This document shows positions 10,691 to 22,699 of a stretch of 64,000 nt of DNA, in pieces. Source of the stretch: Lucifuga dentata (Eukaryota; Chordata; Actinopteri; Ophidiiformes; Bythitidae); NCBI GenBank assembly GCA_014773175.1, contig VXCM01002873.1:1-64000 (forward strand). Reading direction: 5' to 3'. Positions within the stretch are counted from its first letter, which is position 1, and every line of letters begins with the position of its first letter. The notes beneath the pieces were generated by a model. That model saw only the letters and a list, made by a program, of their open reading frames with translations. It was not told the DNA's origin and ran no database searches. The position numbers and the translations under genes are program-made.

Positions 10691-12190
10691 CCTGAATGCT
10701 TTTAATTTTAGTGATGTTCACTTTAATTATCATGAAAATTAAATCAAATGTAATCGGTGGATTAATGCGACCTATGAGATAATTCAGCCGCATGGTGATG
10801 AGAGCAGGGTGGACTGTCTATAAATCTCCACCAAAACACTCATGAGGAGGCAGACAGGAGGCTCCATAGGCAGGGATGCAGGAGAGAAAAAAAAAATTAA
10901 ACAGAAACTCAGGTCACCCTTTAATTTGCAGATCAGAATTTAGTCATCCTTAGGCTGAAAGACATCATTTTAAATAAAGAAATTAACACGTTTCCATATA
11001 TCGATATCTTTTCAAACTAAAAGGAAGACATACATAAATTGATTGTGTTCTGAGAATAGATATTAAAGTTACGCGTACTGGTTGCATGATCCAAGTTTTC
11101 CTTTTTATGCACTCTATGTTGTCATTAAACTGTGACGAAAGGTTTTCTTGCTATTTTTTTCTAAAAAAAAAAAAAATCATTAAGTCCATTGTAAACCCCA
11201 AATACTGATACAGTATGTTTGTCCAATGATTATTACTTACCATTATTTATTTTCAAAAGCAATACTGTATATCTACAATATATTTATTTTTTTCATTTTT
11301 GCAATACCAACACATATAAGTAGAAAGATAAAACCGTCTGCTTTGTCTTTGAGAGCGCACTGGGTTTATATATTTTGATCTAATTTCAGAATAAAGCTCA
11401 CCTCTGAGTTATGCTAAAATTTGCACAGACACTAACACACAAGAGGCCTCTGAGCCCATGTGGTTAATCCTAATGTCTGCAATGGACAAATCGAGACCCC
11501 TAGAAGAATGAAGTGCAACAGTGCTTCCTCCAGATGAGGAAGCACTAATGGCTAATGGCAGGACACTTACAGCGGTTGGAACTGGATTGCAAGACAAGTT
11601 GAAGTTGGCAAATGATGATCTAAAAACATAACATTAGTAAAAATTATGTATAAGGGAGCAGCTGTGCTGATGCATTGGGAGTGTCCATATCTGTTATTTA
11701 TGAGGGCTGCCCATTGTCCAGACAGAGCTGATGACAATCCATCTATATGAGATTTTGGCAGAAAGTGCCATCCAGTCAATGTTTATTTCTCGGCAGACAG
11801 ATTTGTCACCATAAGGCATTCTTAAGTTTTGTGAAAAACTTAAGAATTATCAAGGAGATGATAATTCATAGAGCATTTACAATTTTGTTGCTATATATGG
11901 AGGATTGTAGAAACATAGAGAAAGCCTTGGATAATGTTGGGATGATTGTATATTTTCCTGTTCGGTTTCTGTTAATAGTTTCTATGGATACTGTATAGTT
12001 TTTCATTCTCTACTTCTTTCAAAAACAACCCAACAGACTGAAATCAAAATTTCTATGCTTTTTGATGGATCAGTGTTGCCACCATGTTCCTAATGAAAGA
12101 TCTTCAGAGTCTCCAGCTACCAAACCTTCACTTATAGCTGAGAAACAATGCACAAAACACAAAACATGTGCATGACTGCTACCAGTCATA
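10689..12190. other. AT-rich unique sequence
   Basis: No gene or recognisable transposon. A perfect 13-bp inverted repeat with a 4-nt loop lies at 11818-11847 (ATTCTTAAGTTTT / AAAACTTAAGAAT). The remaining open frames are short and motif-free. Confidence 0.5.
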
Positions 12191-12231
12191 CCTGCACTGT
12201 TCCTGTGCTTCCAGCACAGGAACAGTGCAGG
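12191..12231. repeat. Perfect 19-bp inverted repeat, 3-nt spacer
   Basis: CCTGCACTGTTCCTGTGCT at 12191-12209 is followed by TCC and its exact reverse complement at 12213-12231. It would form a 19-bp hairpin if transcribed or extruded. No flanking sequence supports a microRNA precursor of normal length. Confidence 0.9.
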
Positions 12232-12690
12232 CAGTGAAACTTTGCAGTGATAAAAGATAGCCACATTTATGTTTTTAATGTTCCTAGCACTTGGAGTCGG
12301 CATGTAACCAGCCATAAAGCATAGCTTTCTAGTTTTAGAAGTTTTCACAATAGTCAGAATGAACAGTTCCTCTCTGCACACGGAGGAGCTGATAAGAAAA
12401 GGGTTAACAATTTTATATTGCCATTTAGCCCACACATTTGTCTTTGTTAATGCATTCAGATAATTGCATACAGTATGTTGCACGTTCTTTAATTGATGAA
12501 GTTCAGAGTGCAATAAGTTATTGGTAATTATGAGAGGAATTTTGGTTTCCTTTTTTTTTAACTGTTTGTACTATGATTTGTGTCAGGTTATCTTCCTGCT
12601 TTTTATTACCTTTTGGAACTTCAGAAACCCTGTTTCTGTTTCTCGCTCTGTTCCTTCCTGGCCCCTTTCATCCTCCTTTTTCTTCATCTT

Positions 12691-12694
<4 letters not shown>

Positions 12695-12730
<36 letters not shown>
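12695..12730. repeat. (CT)n microsatellite in a pyrimidine-rich block
   Basis: About 17 CT units inside a pyrimidine-rich block from about 12640 to 12815, which accounts for the overlapping serine/leucine-rich frames. Confidence 0.85.
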
Positions 12731-12731
<1 letters not shown>

Positions 12732-13033
12732 TTTCTCTCCTCTCTTTCCTTCTCTAGCTCCTCATCTCCAGGCTCACTCCTCCACCTTCCTCCTCACCTT
12801 CCTCCCTGCCTCTCTTAATCACAGTGTGAGGGAATTGATAACTGTCTATTACCATATGTTGCTCCATGATTAACGTTCTCAGGTCTTTCCCGTTGTTTCT
12901 CATTCATAGCTCATGTCATGGCCCATAAACTAATACCTAAAAGAAATCTGCCAGATGATTCCTATCCTAAAAGAGGGTAAGAGAAAGACACTGAGAGAGA
13001 GAGAAAGGTACAGATCTGAAGGGAGGGAGGGGG

Positions 13034-13042
13034 GAGAGAGAN

Positions 13043-13091
<49 letters not shown>
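13034..13091. repeat. (GA)n microsatellite with N
   Basis: GA repeats broken by a single N at 13042, preceded by GGGAGG-rich sequence. Repeat number is unreliable at the N. Confidence 0.85.
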
Positions 13092-13094
<3 letters not shown>

Positions 13095-13169
13095 TAGACA
13101 AGTAAAGGACATGAGGAGAGAGGCTATTTGCAGCACTGAAGGAAAGTCATAAATGAAACAAGGGGAGAA

Positions 13170-13345
13170 AGAAGGAGTCGTAGTGCTTTGGTAGTGATTG
13201 AAATATTTAGTTCCATTTTGTCTGGCAGAGCAGGTGTCAGCGTTATGCCAAATGGAGTTATTAAGGGTATAAATCTGAGGCAAGAGCTGATTTGTCGCAC
13301 CCATCATGGCATATTTATTAGGTACCACCATTCTGTTATGAATCT
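13170..13345. other. High-complexity island, possible conserved non-coding element
   Basis: The block contains phrases such as GTTATTAAGGGTATAAATCTG and CATCATGGCATATTTATTAGG and has balanced composition between low-complexity neighbours. Classification as regulatory is an inference from texture only. Confidence 0.25.
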
Positions 13346-13544
13346 ATTGATAACAGTGACAAGTATTGTGATATGAGGATGAGGCAGATGTGGCAGACGC
13401 TTCCACTGAGCACCAAAAACACAGATGCCATAACCCAGAAAATAGAGATATTTAAACATTTATTTAATGAAATGCTTATTTTCAAATTTTTCCACCTTAA
13501 CATGAAGTAGTTTAAGCATATCAATACATGTGACAATCATGTCA

Positions 13545-13549
<5 letters not shown>

Positions 13550-13576
<27 letters not shown>
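13550..13576. repeat. Poly-A tract
   Basis: Twenty-seven consecutive A. No LINE/SINE tail signature was recognised next to it. Confidence 0.8.
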
Positions 13577-14454
13577 TTCTACATTCCTCCATAACTCTAC
13601 TGTGGCACTATTACAGCCAACAAAAAACTGTTTTAATTTTAACAGTTTAAATATTTCAGATGTAAACAATGAGTCGTAAACTACTAAATCTAAAAACACT
13701 ATGCTAGAATTACTCCAGGTAAACATGTACAATCTATGATCCCATACCACATTAAATCCTGCAATATGTGAAGTGTTCAGTTTTATTGACACTGTTAGAG
13801 AAGCATTGATTTAACACTATACTCAGTTTTGAGGCAGTAGTGTTGAATTAGACCACATTATATAATTACTATTTTGCTCCTCTTTGGCTTAAACATATAA
13901 GGATGCATTTCAGACCCTGACATGGACCTTTACTGCTAAATGTTCCTTTTAATTCTTTGTTCTTTATTGGGTTCTTAAAGAATAACAGCCAAAATTCTTT
14001 CTAAAATGTCCAGATATTGACAGCATCTGAACTTGTGTTGGCTACTTGGGAGGGCTTTTTTTTTTTTTTTTTTTTAATTTGTAGTCTCCAATGCTAAATT
14101 GGATTGAATTAAAAATTGAAAATAAAGTCAGCCAAAGCAGCGTCCTCACAAATTAAATAAAATAAATGTGTGTGCATGTGTGTTTGTGTGTGTGATAGCT
14201 GAGGGACAGTGTTTTAGCTTAGTAAGCCCTGGCAAGCTCAAATCAGTTTCCAGATGGCACACACTTAAACAAATGAAACACACACGCACACACAGATCTC
14301 AACCCAAATTGGGCCAAGATGGACAGTAACTCTAAGCAGTATTCTGTGACATTAAAGCTAAACTCTGTTAGGCTGACCTGCAAAATATCTCACATAATCA
14401 GCTACTGTTAGCCACACAGTAAATTTTACTTTTCAAAGAATTGTTTATTTAATG
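13577..14454. other. AT-rich unique sequence
   Basis: No gene seen. A 20-nt poly-T lies at 14056-14075 and short imperfect GT and CA runs at 14166-14192 and 14278-14295. Confidence 0.5.
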
Positions 14455-14582
14455 GTTCTTCGCTGGGTCATGCCCCACCCTTCCACCAAGCTTCATCAGA
14501 ACTGATCCATAATTTGTTGAGCGGTCCTGCTGACAACCAAGCCAACCACGAGTGAAAACATTGCCTCCTTGGTGAAGGTAAC
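14455..14582 (+). mobile_element. RTE/Expander-like LINE 3' end
   Basis: The sequence reads CCACCAAGCTTCATCAGAAC, then GTCCTGCTGACAACCAAGCC, then GTGAAAACATTGCCTCCTTG followed by GTGAAGGTAA. The ordered phrase 'aagtttcat... tcctgctgacaga... gaaaacataacctccttggtggaggtaa' is a very common fish LINE 3' terminus that I associate with RTE-type (Expander) elements. Only the tail is present, consistent with 5' truncation on insertion. Family name is less certain than the LINE-tail call. Confidence 0.55.
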
Positions 14583-15534
14583 AAGAATACGCAGCAAACA
14601 CACAGTTTAGTCCATGGCTTTCTTCTATACTATGCTCTTCTTCTATGTCCCACACACACACATGCACACAGGCACACATGCACATGGCAATAAATACAAC
14701 GTGACACACTATCACACGAATCTGAATGCATAATTGATAAGGTCATAAATTTAATGTTTATGCTTCCTACTTGCTACTATGAGTTGAACAGATGGGTACA
14801 ATGTGCAGCTATATTTGAGATTCTTATAGGTAGGAGACAAGAGAGGAAAGTTATGAAATTATTATTTTTTACAGCAATTCCTATTGTGTCATAACTGCAG
14901 CTTAAGCCTTATTGCAGGAGGTGGAGAGAAGTTCCCAAAATCTTCCCAAAATCAATCCTGTCAATATCAAACACTCCCACCTGAAGGCTTGAAAAGTGGC
15001 TTGGGAAGTTTGTATTGTCCTTATTTGCAAAGAACAGCAGGCTTATGCTCGTTTTGTGCTTGATGCATCTGTGAGAGCTCACCAGTCTGCTTGGACAAAT
15101 TGACAGCACACCAAAAAGATCCCGTTGCATGGGGTCCTCACGCTGCCTTTACGCCTGTCCACACACATCTCACATTTTGTAACCCTGTGTGGAATAAAAT
15201 GGAGGAGCTTCAAGGAGTAGAGGATTTTAAATACAGGTCCCTCAGTGAAAGATCATGGAGACAGCCAAATGAAAATTCCTGACTTGAAATCTCCAAAATC
15301 ATGGAAAAGAAGAGACACTGAAGAGACTTCCATGTGGAAAGCATAATTCAGCCTTTAGTCAGCTTGCTAACATTTCAGAGAAATGACAGTTAACTAAATT
15401 GCTGCAAATTCACAAACATTTGCTCAACTGTCCCAGGGAACAGAATACATTTGTAGGCCTTACCTTTCTGTACTCTTGTAAGCTCAAAACTTAAGGCCTC
15501 ATAAAAAATAAATCCTTAAAAGAGTTAGGCCCCT
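14583..15534. other. Unique sequence
   Basis: No supported gene. A short CA-rich stretch lies at 14650-14690. The opposed frames at 14909-15282 carry no recognisable motif. Confidence 0.5.
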
Positions 15535-16050
15535 TTTATACCTTGCATTAAAATGTGATCTTTGTATCCAGATATGTTATCTAGATAACGACATCTGATG
15601 TTGGATTTTGCATTTACACCTTCCATTAAAAAGTGTTATCTGCATGCTGCCTGCATTGGCATCAGATCTGAGTAGGTGGGTCTCTCCACAGTTAAAGCCT
15701 GTTTCCTCCTTGCTCCACGGATGATCTTCAGTCATTTTCAAAAGAAACAGTAATATTTATTTTTTTCTTTTTTGTCACTGTCCACATTTCATGTGCAGGT
15801 ACCCATTTATGACAAACCACATCTGGCGATTCAAAATAACCTCGTTAAGTGGAAGTGGAGCCTGGTAGATGAGGTGGGGTGACGTTTTCAACTTGTGGGC
15901 AGATTTTATTGCGTTAATGTTTCCCAGCTGTATAGACTGCATTTATTAGCTCATTGTGACTGAGATTTGATCAGAATACGAGTCAGACCACACCCCTGTG
16001 TGTGTGATGGGATTGCATTATGCACATTTACATCTTGCATTAACATGTTT
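15535..16050 (+). repeat. Dispersed repeat, copy B (longer)
   Basis: The 3' part (15880-16050) matches 9555-9745 in order and orientation. The 5' part contains two internal variants of 'tttacacctt..cattaaaa.tg' (about 15537-15560 and 15612-15637), a phrase common in fish DNA-transposon-like repeats. It is followed by a T run and an A-rich tract. No coding capacity is visible. Confidence 0.5.
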
Positions 16051-16116
16051 TTTTTCCCCCTATCTGGATAATGATATTAATAATATCCAATACAGATCAT
16101 ATGATAAAACAAGTTG

Positions 16117-16176
16117 TAAATCTAAAAACAAAAAACAAAAAAAAAACAAAAAAAAAAAAAANAAAAAAAAAAAAAA
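16117..16176. repeat. A-rich low complexity with N
   Basis: (CAAAA)/poly-A run with a single N at 16162. Confidence 0.8.
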
Positions 16177-16384
16177 GTCATCTAATTTTCTTCAATCTGA
16201 ATACTTACAGTTATTATTATTGGACTCTTTGCAACTTATAAGTAAAACTTTTTTTTTCATCAGGGTTATATTTTGTAAATCTTAATTTTTTTCCTCCAAA
16301 ATGTTTGATTTAAATTTCATTTAGCATTTCATTCTGCTTTTCAGTTTAACTGAGTGAATGAATTTCCCAGCAGTTTTTTTTTTC

Positions 16385-16560
16385 CTTGTGGGGTTCCCAG
16401 AGGGTTCAGCTGAAATTCAATCACTGAAGACAATCGTGGTGTAATTAAGCTACTTCTAATTTAGCTGTCTGTCGTGAGCCCAGTCAGGAAACGATAATAA
16501 TATTAGCCTTTACTTACAAGTGAACTCAATTAAAAATGAGCCTGTGACATTAGCTAACTA
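16385..16560. other. High-complexity island, possible conserved non-coding element
   Basis: Contains CAATCGTGGTGTAATTAAGC and GCCCAGTCAGGAAACGATAA in a repeat-free stretch. Regulatory role is conjecture. Confidence 0.2.
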
Positions 16561-17646
16561 TGAGTCAGAGAGAGAGCCAGAGTGAGAGAGATGAGAAAAA
16601 CTATGTAGCAAAGAAACGAGTCAAAATGCATAAACTAAGCAGACAAATGTGCAGAAAAACGCTATAAACAGAAAGAAAACGGGGAGCAAAAGAAAAGAAA
16701 TGAGAGAAAGGGAAATGAGAGAGCATATAACAATGTGCACAACACTCAAGTCGAAATTTAAATGGAGCTGTTTTAGCTGCTTGTTGAAACAGCTTGTCTG
16801 TGTGTCCCTGTGCAGGGCTGTGCATGCATTATTCTGGAGGTGAGATAATTTGTCGACAATTAGCCAGAACAGGGTCCAGCCAGAGACTGATTAGCATGTT
16901 GGTACATGTCAGCCATAGGAATAGAGGCACAGGGGCTTTGGAACTGCCATGAATTAGACATTTCATATACTCTGTCTTTTTTTTTCTTTTTCCTCATTCA
17001 TTTTCTTGTTTTTCCAGTTTCTTCTTTAAGGCTGGATTAATATTCATGCAGAGGGAAATGATGAATATGGATTTGCGGTTACTTGTTTCAGTGACGACAA
17101 GAAAAAACAAAAGGAACACATTCCCCTGAGAGTGACGCACGTGTGTGGATTTGTTGCTAAATTTCCAGCTCATCTGTATTTTTTTTATTTTTTAAATCAG
17201 GAGAACACAATACATGGATTCCCCACAGTGTACCAATATCAGACAACACACTGGGTTATATAAATTTTTCTAACAATTATTTTGGAACCAGAGAGAGATC
17301 ATTTTTATTGTGTATAAGACACTTGTAGTGCTTAGTGTGGCAGTTATTCAGATCAAAATTCATTTTGTAAATGTCCATTTATTTTTTTCAGCTGACTTGA
17401 GGATGGCCAAACTAGATAAATGTACTGTAGGAGATGAGTGAGAAAAGGAGATCAGGTGTTAGGATGACAAGTACATCCATAGGAGAGGAAACAGTCTTGT
17501 ATAAAGAAGCATAAATGGGATCAAAACAATGAAAGATGAGACTGGAAAGTGGTGAAAGAAGACAAATGAAAGTAAGAGACAAAGTTCACTAACAACTTGG
17601 AATAAAGGAAGAAGAGTTTAGAAAAGGGAAGCCTAAATGAATGAGA
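16561..17646. other. Mixed unique sequence with purine-rich blocks
   Basis: GA-rich tracts at 16566-16735 and 17430-17646. Between them, 17025-17170 has an unusual balanced block containing TTAATATTCATGCAGAGGG, a POU/homeobox-like word. No gene recognised. Confidence 0.45.
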
Positions 17647-17679
17647 AAGAAGAAGAAGAAGAAGAAGAAGAAGAAGAAA
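17647..17679. repeat. (GAA)n microsatellite
   Basis: About ten AAG/GAA units, uninterrupted. Confidence 0.9.
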
Positions 17680-18555
17680 CAGGACTTTTTAAGATCATAT
17701 TACTCTTTTTGGTTTACACAACAGCAGTACTGATAGGTCTGAGGCAAGTTTATAAAATCTGGATTTGGATGAGTATCTGGAGAACAACTTACACAGCTGG
17801 CAAATAAAAACTTAGAGACATAAAAGTGTGTCCAAAACTTGCTTGTGCTACCAAAAGTATAATATCGTAGGTGGAGGCTGTAGATTTCATATGAGACACG
17901 AAAGAAACAGAAAGAAACTGAACTGACCTGGAAAAGCACCGTAAGCCAGTCAGTTGTGAGTTTTACCAATAACCAAGACTAACTAACTAACCAGGCATAA
18001 CTAGCCATAATTGCTTTCTGTTATATCTTAAATCAGTCTATTAGTAAGTCAAAGACAATTTGTAACCCCTTTCTTTCTCTGACATACTCATCTTCTCTAC
18101 ATTCTCTGCTCTGGCATTCATCCAAGGCTGGGGTTTCTGCCTGGGTTTTCTCATTTTAAAAGGGCCAGCCAAAGAGTCAAAATATGGTTGAGCAGGAAGC
18201 ACTAGAGAAATAAGCTCCTCTGTAGATAAGTTTAGGATAGGAGTACAACTGTACAAGCAAAAGGGGAAGCTGCAGAGTCTTTTGAGAACTCACTTGGAGT
18301 AACAGAGTAAAAACCAGAAGAGCTAGGCTCATGAATAAGGGGAGAAAATGAGCAGCATCAAAAACTGTTCAAATGTCTCCAGGCAGATACGCGAGTATCA
18401 GAGGAAACACAAATGATAAGAAATTAGTCCAGAGTATGACCAACTTCATGTCTAAGATCGAAAGTTAAATGACTCAAAACTAATAAACAATCATGTTAGA
18501 TGACAGCAGACATTGTGAAAAACAAGATGTTGTTATTTTACTTTATGTATTGAAG
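17680..18555. other. Unique sequence
   Basis: No gene, repeat family or regulatory motif was recognised; the minus-strand frames are short and motif-free. Confidence 0.5.
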
Positions 18556-18606
18556 CTATTTTTTTTTTTTTNTTTTTTTTTTTTGTTTGTTTGTTTTTTT
18601 TTTGTT
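18556..18606. repeat. T-rich low complexity with N
   Basis: Poly-T with GTTT units and a single N at 18572. Confidence 0.8.
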
Positions 18607-20490
18607 TGACCAACCGACAATGGGCACATGGCCTGCATACAGCCCTTCCAAAGTCCTGTCTTCACAAAGCTGCCAGGTCCAGATTGTTGGATGGAAATAT
18701 TTGAACGCTTACAATAGAGCTTCTCTTTAGAGCATTATTGCAGTTTCTTATAGCGCTCAGAAAGCTGCCAAATATCCACTATAAAAGCCTGTTGTGAGAT
18801 CAGCTCAGAGGACAGAAGGGTAAGAGAGGTAAAGTGGGTTAAAAAGTGTAAGAGGAAAGTTGTCTTAACAGGTCGGGGCCTCATTTATAAACACTGCATG
18901 TGTGTAAATGTTTTTGAATCTGAATCTGTGTGCAATTTGATAAACTAGATTGCAGGTTGTTGTCCATATATGATTGGTTCCTTAGCATAAATCAGGTTAC
19001 ACAATCACATGTAGGATTGAATACTAATAAATCACAAGGATTGAGTCTTATTAGTTTTAGTGAAGCAACCTGCCACTACGTATACGGTTTCAAATAAAAC
19101 ATATTTCTTATTCAGTCCAGAGATTCTCCCTCAGTTTCTCTCAGCATCTCCCCTAAAATGTTAAAACAATCTAACAAAGTACGCACATCACTTTTGATGT
19201 ATTCCAGAGGTACAGAATGTTGATTCAATGTTCCTCCTTTTCAAAATCCAGTGATCATGTATTTTCTGTTCCAGATATAACAGTAATGCAAAATCAAACC
19301 ACCAGAGGAAAACAATCCCATCTATTCCACCATGCATCTCCTCACCTTTCCCGCCTCTCTTTGGATGGCAGACAGTGTTTGAAGCCTTATCGGGTGCTCT
19401 GCTGTTTCATGTGCACCAGATGAAGGCTTTTAATGTTGGAGCAAAAGGTAGTGGCTGAATAATTACTGGGGCGCCAAGCTGAGAACACAAATTACTGCAC
19501 ACAGCAACAGATGTGTGACGCACACCCACACCCACAGAGATGCACAAACATGACACACATGCAAATAAACAGGCCACACAACACACACACACAAACATCT
19601 AATCATGCAAGACTAGGTAAGATCATCTTTTTCTCACTCTTATAAACACACACATACACTACATTCCTGGGGAGACAGCCTCCGTTTCTTTACCCAGGAG
19701 GTCCTGGAACGACAGATGCTACTGACATCATAATTCTTGCACCACTTACACTTGTGTACACTTAAAACTGGTGCCAAGTACCTTTATCCATTGCCAGCCC
19801 ACTTACCCATTCCACACTCTCAGTCAAATCACCTTAAACCAGTTTTCAAAAGCTTTGCTAGCTCTGGAGTCTCTGTGTTAGTGCTGTATGGTGCTGAAAC
19901 GTCTCACCATTACACTGAGATTTTTATTCCTTCCATACACATTTTTATGTGTTTTAACTGAATTTTCAGACAATACCTAACCTGGTTAATCCAAACTTCT
20001 CTTTTACACTCAGCCGGTTCTTTCTCAGATCTGTTCACAAGACTCTCAGGCCAAATTTGCCAACTTTGGAAGCCTCAATAAAACAAAATCTCATAATTTC
20101 TGGGGACATTTCAAAGTAATTCCAGGGTGTTCATGCATTGTTCACATTCTCCCTTACTGTTTTTCTCTCTGGGGGAGATAAAAATAAAATGAAATCAGCA
20201 AAAGTTTTGACTTGTGCTGATTTTGTGGGTTGACAGATGAGACAGAGGTAGTCAGTCAGAATGGAAATCACCAACCCATCCTTTACTTGGTACTGACAAA
20301 GACTGGCTAATAAGAAATCAGTTCAGTTAGCTAATTGGGTGCTTAATGTAGTGGTAAAGAAGTCTGAATTTAAAAAGCTGAAACTTAAATGCATTTTTCT
20401 TCCCCAATGTGAACTCAAATTTAAAAATATAATTTATGTAAATTTGTAAATTTTGCATAATTTTTCAATTAAATTAGAAAAAAACCCAAA
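18607..20490. other. Unique sequence
   Basis: No gene or transposon recognised. CA-rich imperfect runs lie at 19516-19540 and 19565-19595. Confidence 0.5.
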
Positions 20491-20496
20491 TGAAAT

Positions 20497-20503
20497 CTGT
20501 CTG

Positions 20504-20544
<41 letters not shown>
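20497..20544. repeat. (TCTA)n microsatellite
   Basis: About twelve TATC units, preceded by two TCTG units. Confidence 0.9.
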
Positions 20545-20565
20545 TGGCTGTCTTTCTCTTTTCAC

Positions 20566-20578
20566 TCTCTCCCTCCCT

Positions 20579-20628
<50 letters not shown>
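20566..20628. repeat. (CCCT)n-(CT)n microsatellite
   Basis: A few CCCT units grade into about 22 CT units, only 22 bp after the TCTA array. Confidence 0.9.
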
Positions 20629-20632
<4 letters not shown>

Positions 20633-21310
20633 GGTTCAATTTTAATGAAATTATTTAAATTTGACATGAAATTTTGCAGGACCTGAGCACATTCTGATGG
20701 AAAGGAGAGATACCTGCTGCAGGTAGAGAACCACATCCTGCTGCCTTTACATGCAGCAGAGCACCATCAGGAAACAAATTGTGATCACATAATGAAACAT
20801 GGTACAATTTCACGTTTACCAAATTCAATTTCAGTATTACCTTCTCACAAAAGTGGAACAGTTTGTATTTCCTTTTAGTATTGAAATTAATTCATGTCTG
20901 AAACTATTTTGCCATCACCGTAGGTAGTTGGTATGTCTTCCCGCCTAAGTTTATGTGTTACAGATGATGCTTTACCGCATTGATGATATAAAAAGCAAGA
21001 ATGAAATATTCAGAGTTAAAGTTCAATGGAGAGTCTGTGGATGGAAGTGGAACAGCTGGTAAATTTGGTGTTTTGCATAGAGAATCTCTGATGAGGCATT
21101 TTGACCACACATAGAAGTGTAAAACGCATCTGATTGAACAAAACGGTACAGTGGTGTGTGTTTGTATGTGCATGTGCGTGTGCGTGTGTCCATACATGCA
21201 TGCATTCCAACAGCGACTGTGTAACACTGGTACCTTTAATCAGTGTGTTGTTCAGGATGACAGACAGTGCAATACACCCTGCCATTTACCTAAAAGGCCC
21301 CTCATTCATC
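20629..21310. other. Unique sequence
   Basis: No gene recognised. GT-rich imperfect tract at 21153-21188. Confidence 0.5.
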
Positions 21311-21320
21311 TGCCAGCTTC

Positions 21321-21360
21321 TTTCTCTCTCTCTCTCTCTCCCTCTCTCTCTCTCGCTTTC
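21321..21360. repeat. (CT)n imperfect microsatellite
   Basis: CT-rich run, followed by further CT and CA runs to about 21470. Confidence 0.8.
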
Positions 21361-21499
21361 TCACACACATACTTTCATTCTGTCTTTCTCTTTCGTTCTT
21401 CATGTGTCTATTAATCTATCTCTCTTTATCTCTCTCTCTCTCTTACACACACATTCAGCACCTTTCTCTCTCACCCTTTCCCATCTCTGCTCACCGTGC

Positions 21500-21765
21500 C
21501 GTTGCCAGAGTAGTTAAGGTGATAGCTTGACAGACAGCGCTTTAGGGTGACGCCTGTTTGCCTTGTGTTTTATGGCGTCAGTATTGTGAAGAAAGCATTA
21601 AGCATCTGTCGCTGTCATTAGTCGGCCAGCACACTCAGTCTGTTATAAGATGCAAATGAATGACTTGAAGGAAATCCAAATATTCATGTTCTAGCATTCC
21701 CTCCTCTGAGCATTTTATTGGATTTTCTAATTACACTGGATCATTTATTTGTCTTTTGTTTTTGG
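21500..21765. other. High-complexity island, possible conserved non-coding element
   Basis: Repeat-free block including GTCGCTGTCATTAGTCGGCC, an octamer-like word in AAGATGCAAATGAATGAC (about 21648-21665) and TTTCTAATTACACTGGATCA. These homeodomain/POU-like words are clustered between low-complexity DNA. No alignment was available. Confidence 0.28.
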
Positions 21766-22333
21766 TGCTCTTTTCTTCCTTAAACATGTGGGACAGCTGT
21801 CAAAATCTCATGCTTCAATTGAGTTTTCAGCAGTGTTCAGAATATTAGTTATTAATTTATTATATTGTTTGGCAAATATATTATGTTTCAATTTATTAAA
21901 AGGATAAAGATGGGAGAAAAACAACACCAAAGGCCATTAAATAAGCTCAAGAAATCATCTGAGGTAGAGTCCTGCAAAAATCTTAAGTATGCTCTGGGCA
22001 CCCTGGACGCTTTTTTCCACTGTTAATAACCTACAGATCATTACACAGAGCCAAGAACATCTGCTGTTATGTAGGATTGTGTGCATTACCAGTGCTTCTA
22101 ATTCTAAAAAAAAATGACCTTGTACACGTGAGAGTCAACAAAATTTTCATGTAGGTACGAACAAATATGGAATCTGTACATGTTTCTTTAAATAGATGTA
22201 GGACTTTCCTATTTTTCTCAAATTCAATCTTCATTAAAGTTCTGTAGAGCTGCAAAGTTTCACATCATGCAGGATTAAAGTAGCAACAATCAACGTTTTT
22301 GAATGAAATCCATTGGTTTTTGACAGAATACTA

Positions 22334-22500
22334 CAGTGCTCTCAGAATGTATTCAACCTCCTTGACTTTTTTTTCACATTTTGTTATGTTGCAGCCTGAA
22401 TTCAAAACAGTTGAAATTTGGATTTTGTGTCACTGACCTAAAACGAAAATGTCAAGGTGGATTTTTTATTTAAGATGCATTTTGTAATGGAACTATATAC
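22334..22500 (+). mobile_element. Tc1-like transposon end, solo
   Basis: Directly after TA, the sequence CAGTGCTCTCAGAATGTATT, then CAACCTCCTTGACTTTT, then CACATTTTGTTATGTTGCAG and CCTGAATTC follows the consensus of a widespread fish Tc1-like terminal inverted repeat ('cagtgccttgc.aaagtattca.ccccttg.cttttt.cacattttgttacgttacagcct'). The downstream portion to about 22500 also fits the subterminal region. No matching opposite end or transposase is found nearby, so this is a truncated or solo end. Confidence 0.7.
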
Positions 22501-22510
22501 CTCTTAAATG

Positions 22511-22513
<3 letters not shown>

Positions 22514-22543
<30 letters not shown>
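22514..22543. repeat. (GT)n microsatellite
   Basis: About 15 GT units immediately after the Tc1-like end. Confidence 0.9.
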
Positions 22544-22552
<9 letters not shown>

Positions 22553-22699
22553 GTAGTATATGCATGTCTTTACTCATGTGGCAGTCCATGCATGTGTGTT
22601 GGTCTCTACATGTGTGTGCCTAATGCAGTGCCCCAAGTGAAGCTCCCGCTGGGATATCATGGTCAGACAGACTTATTCAACAACACAAATAAAAATCAA

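Noticed and set aside
10430..10705. Overlapping RE/SL-rich frames
   Set aside because: Translations of (AG)n and (CA)n arrays.
12191..12231. microRNA precursor
   Set aside because: Stem is only 19 bp with a 3-nt loop and no flanking pairing; too short for a Drosha/Dicer substrate.
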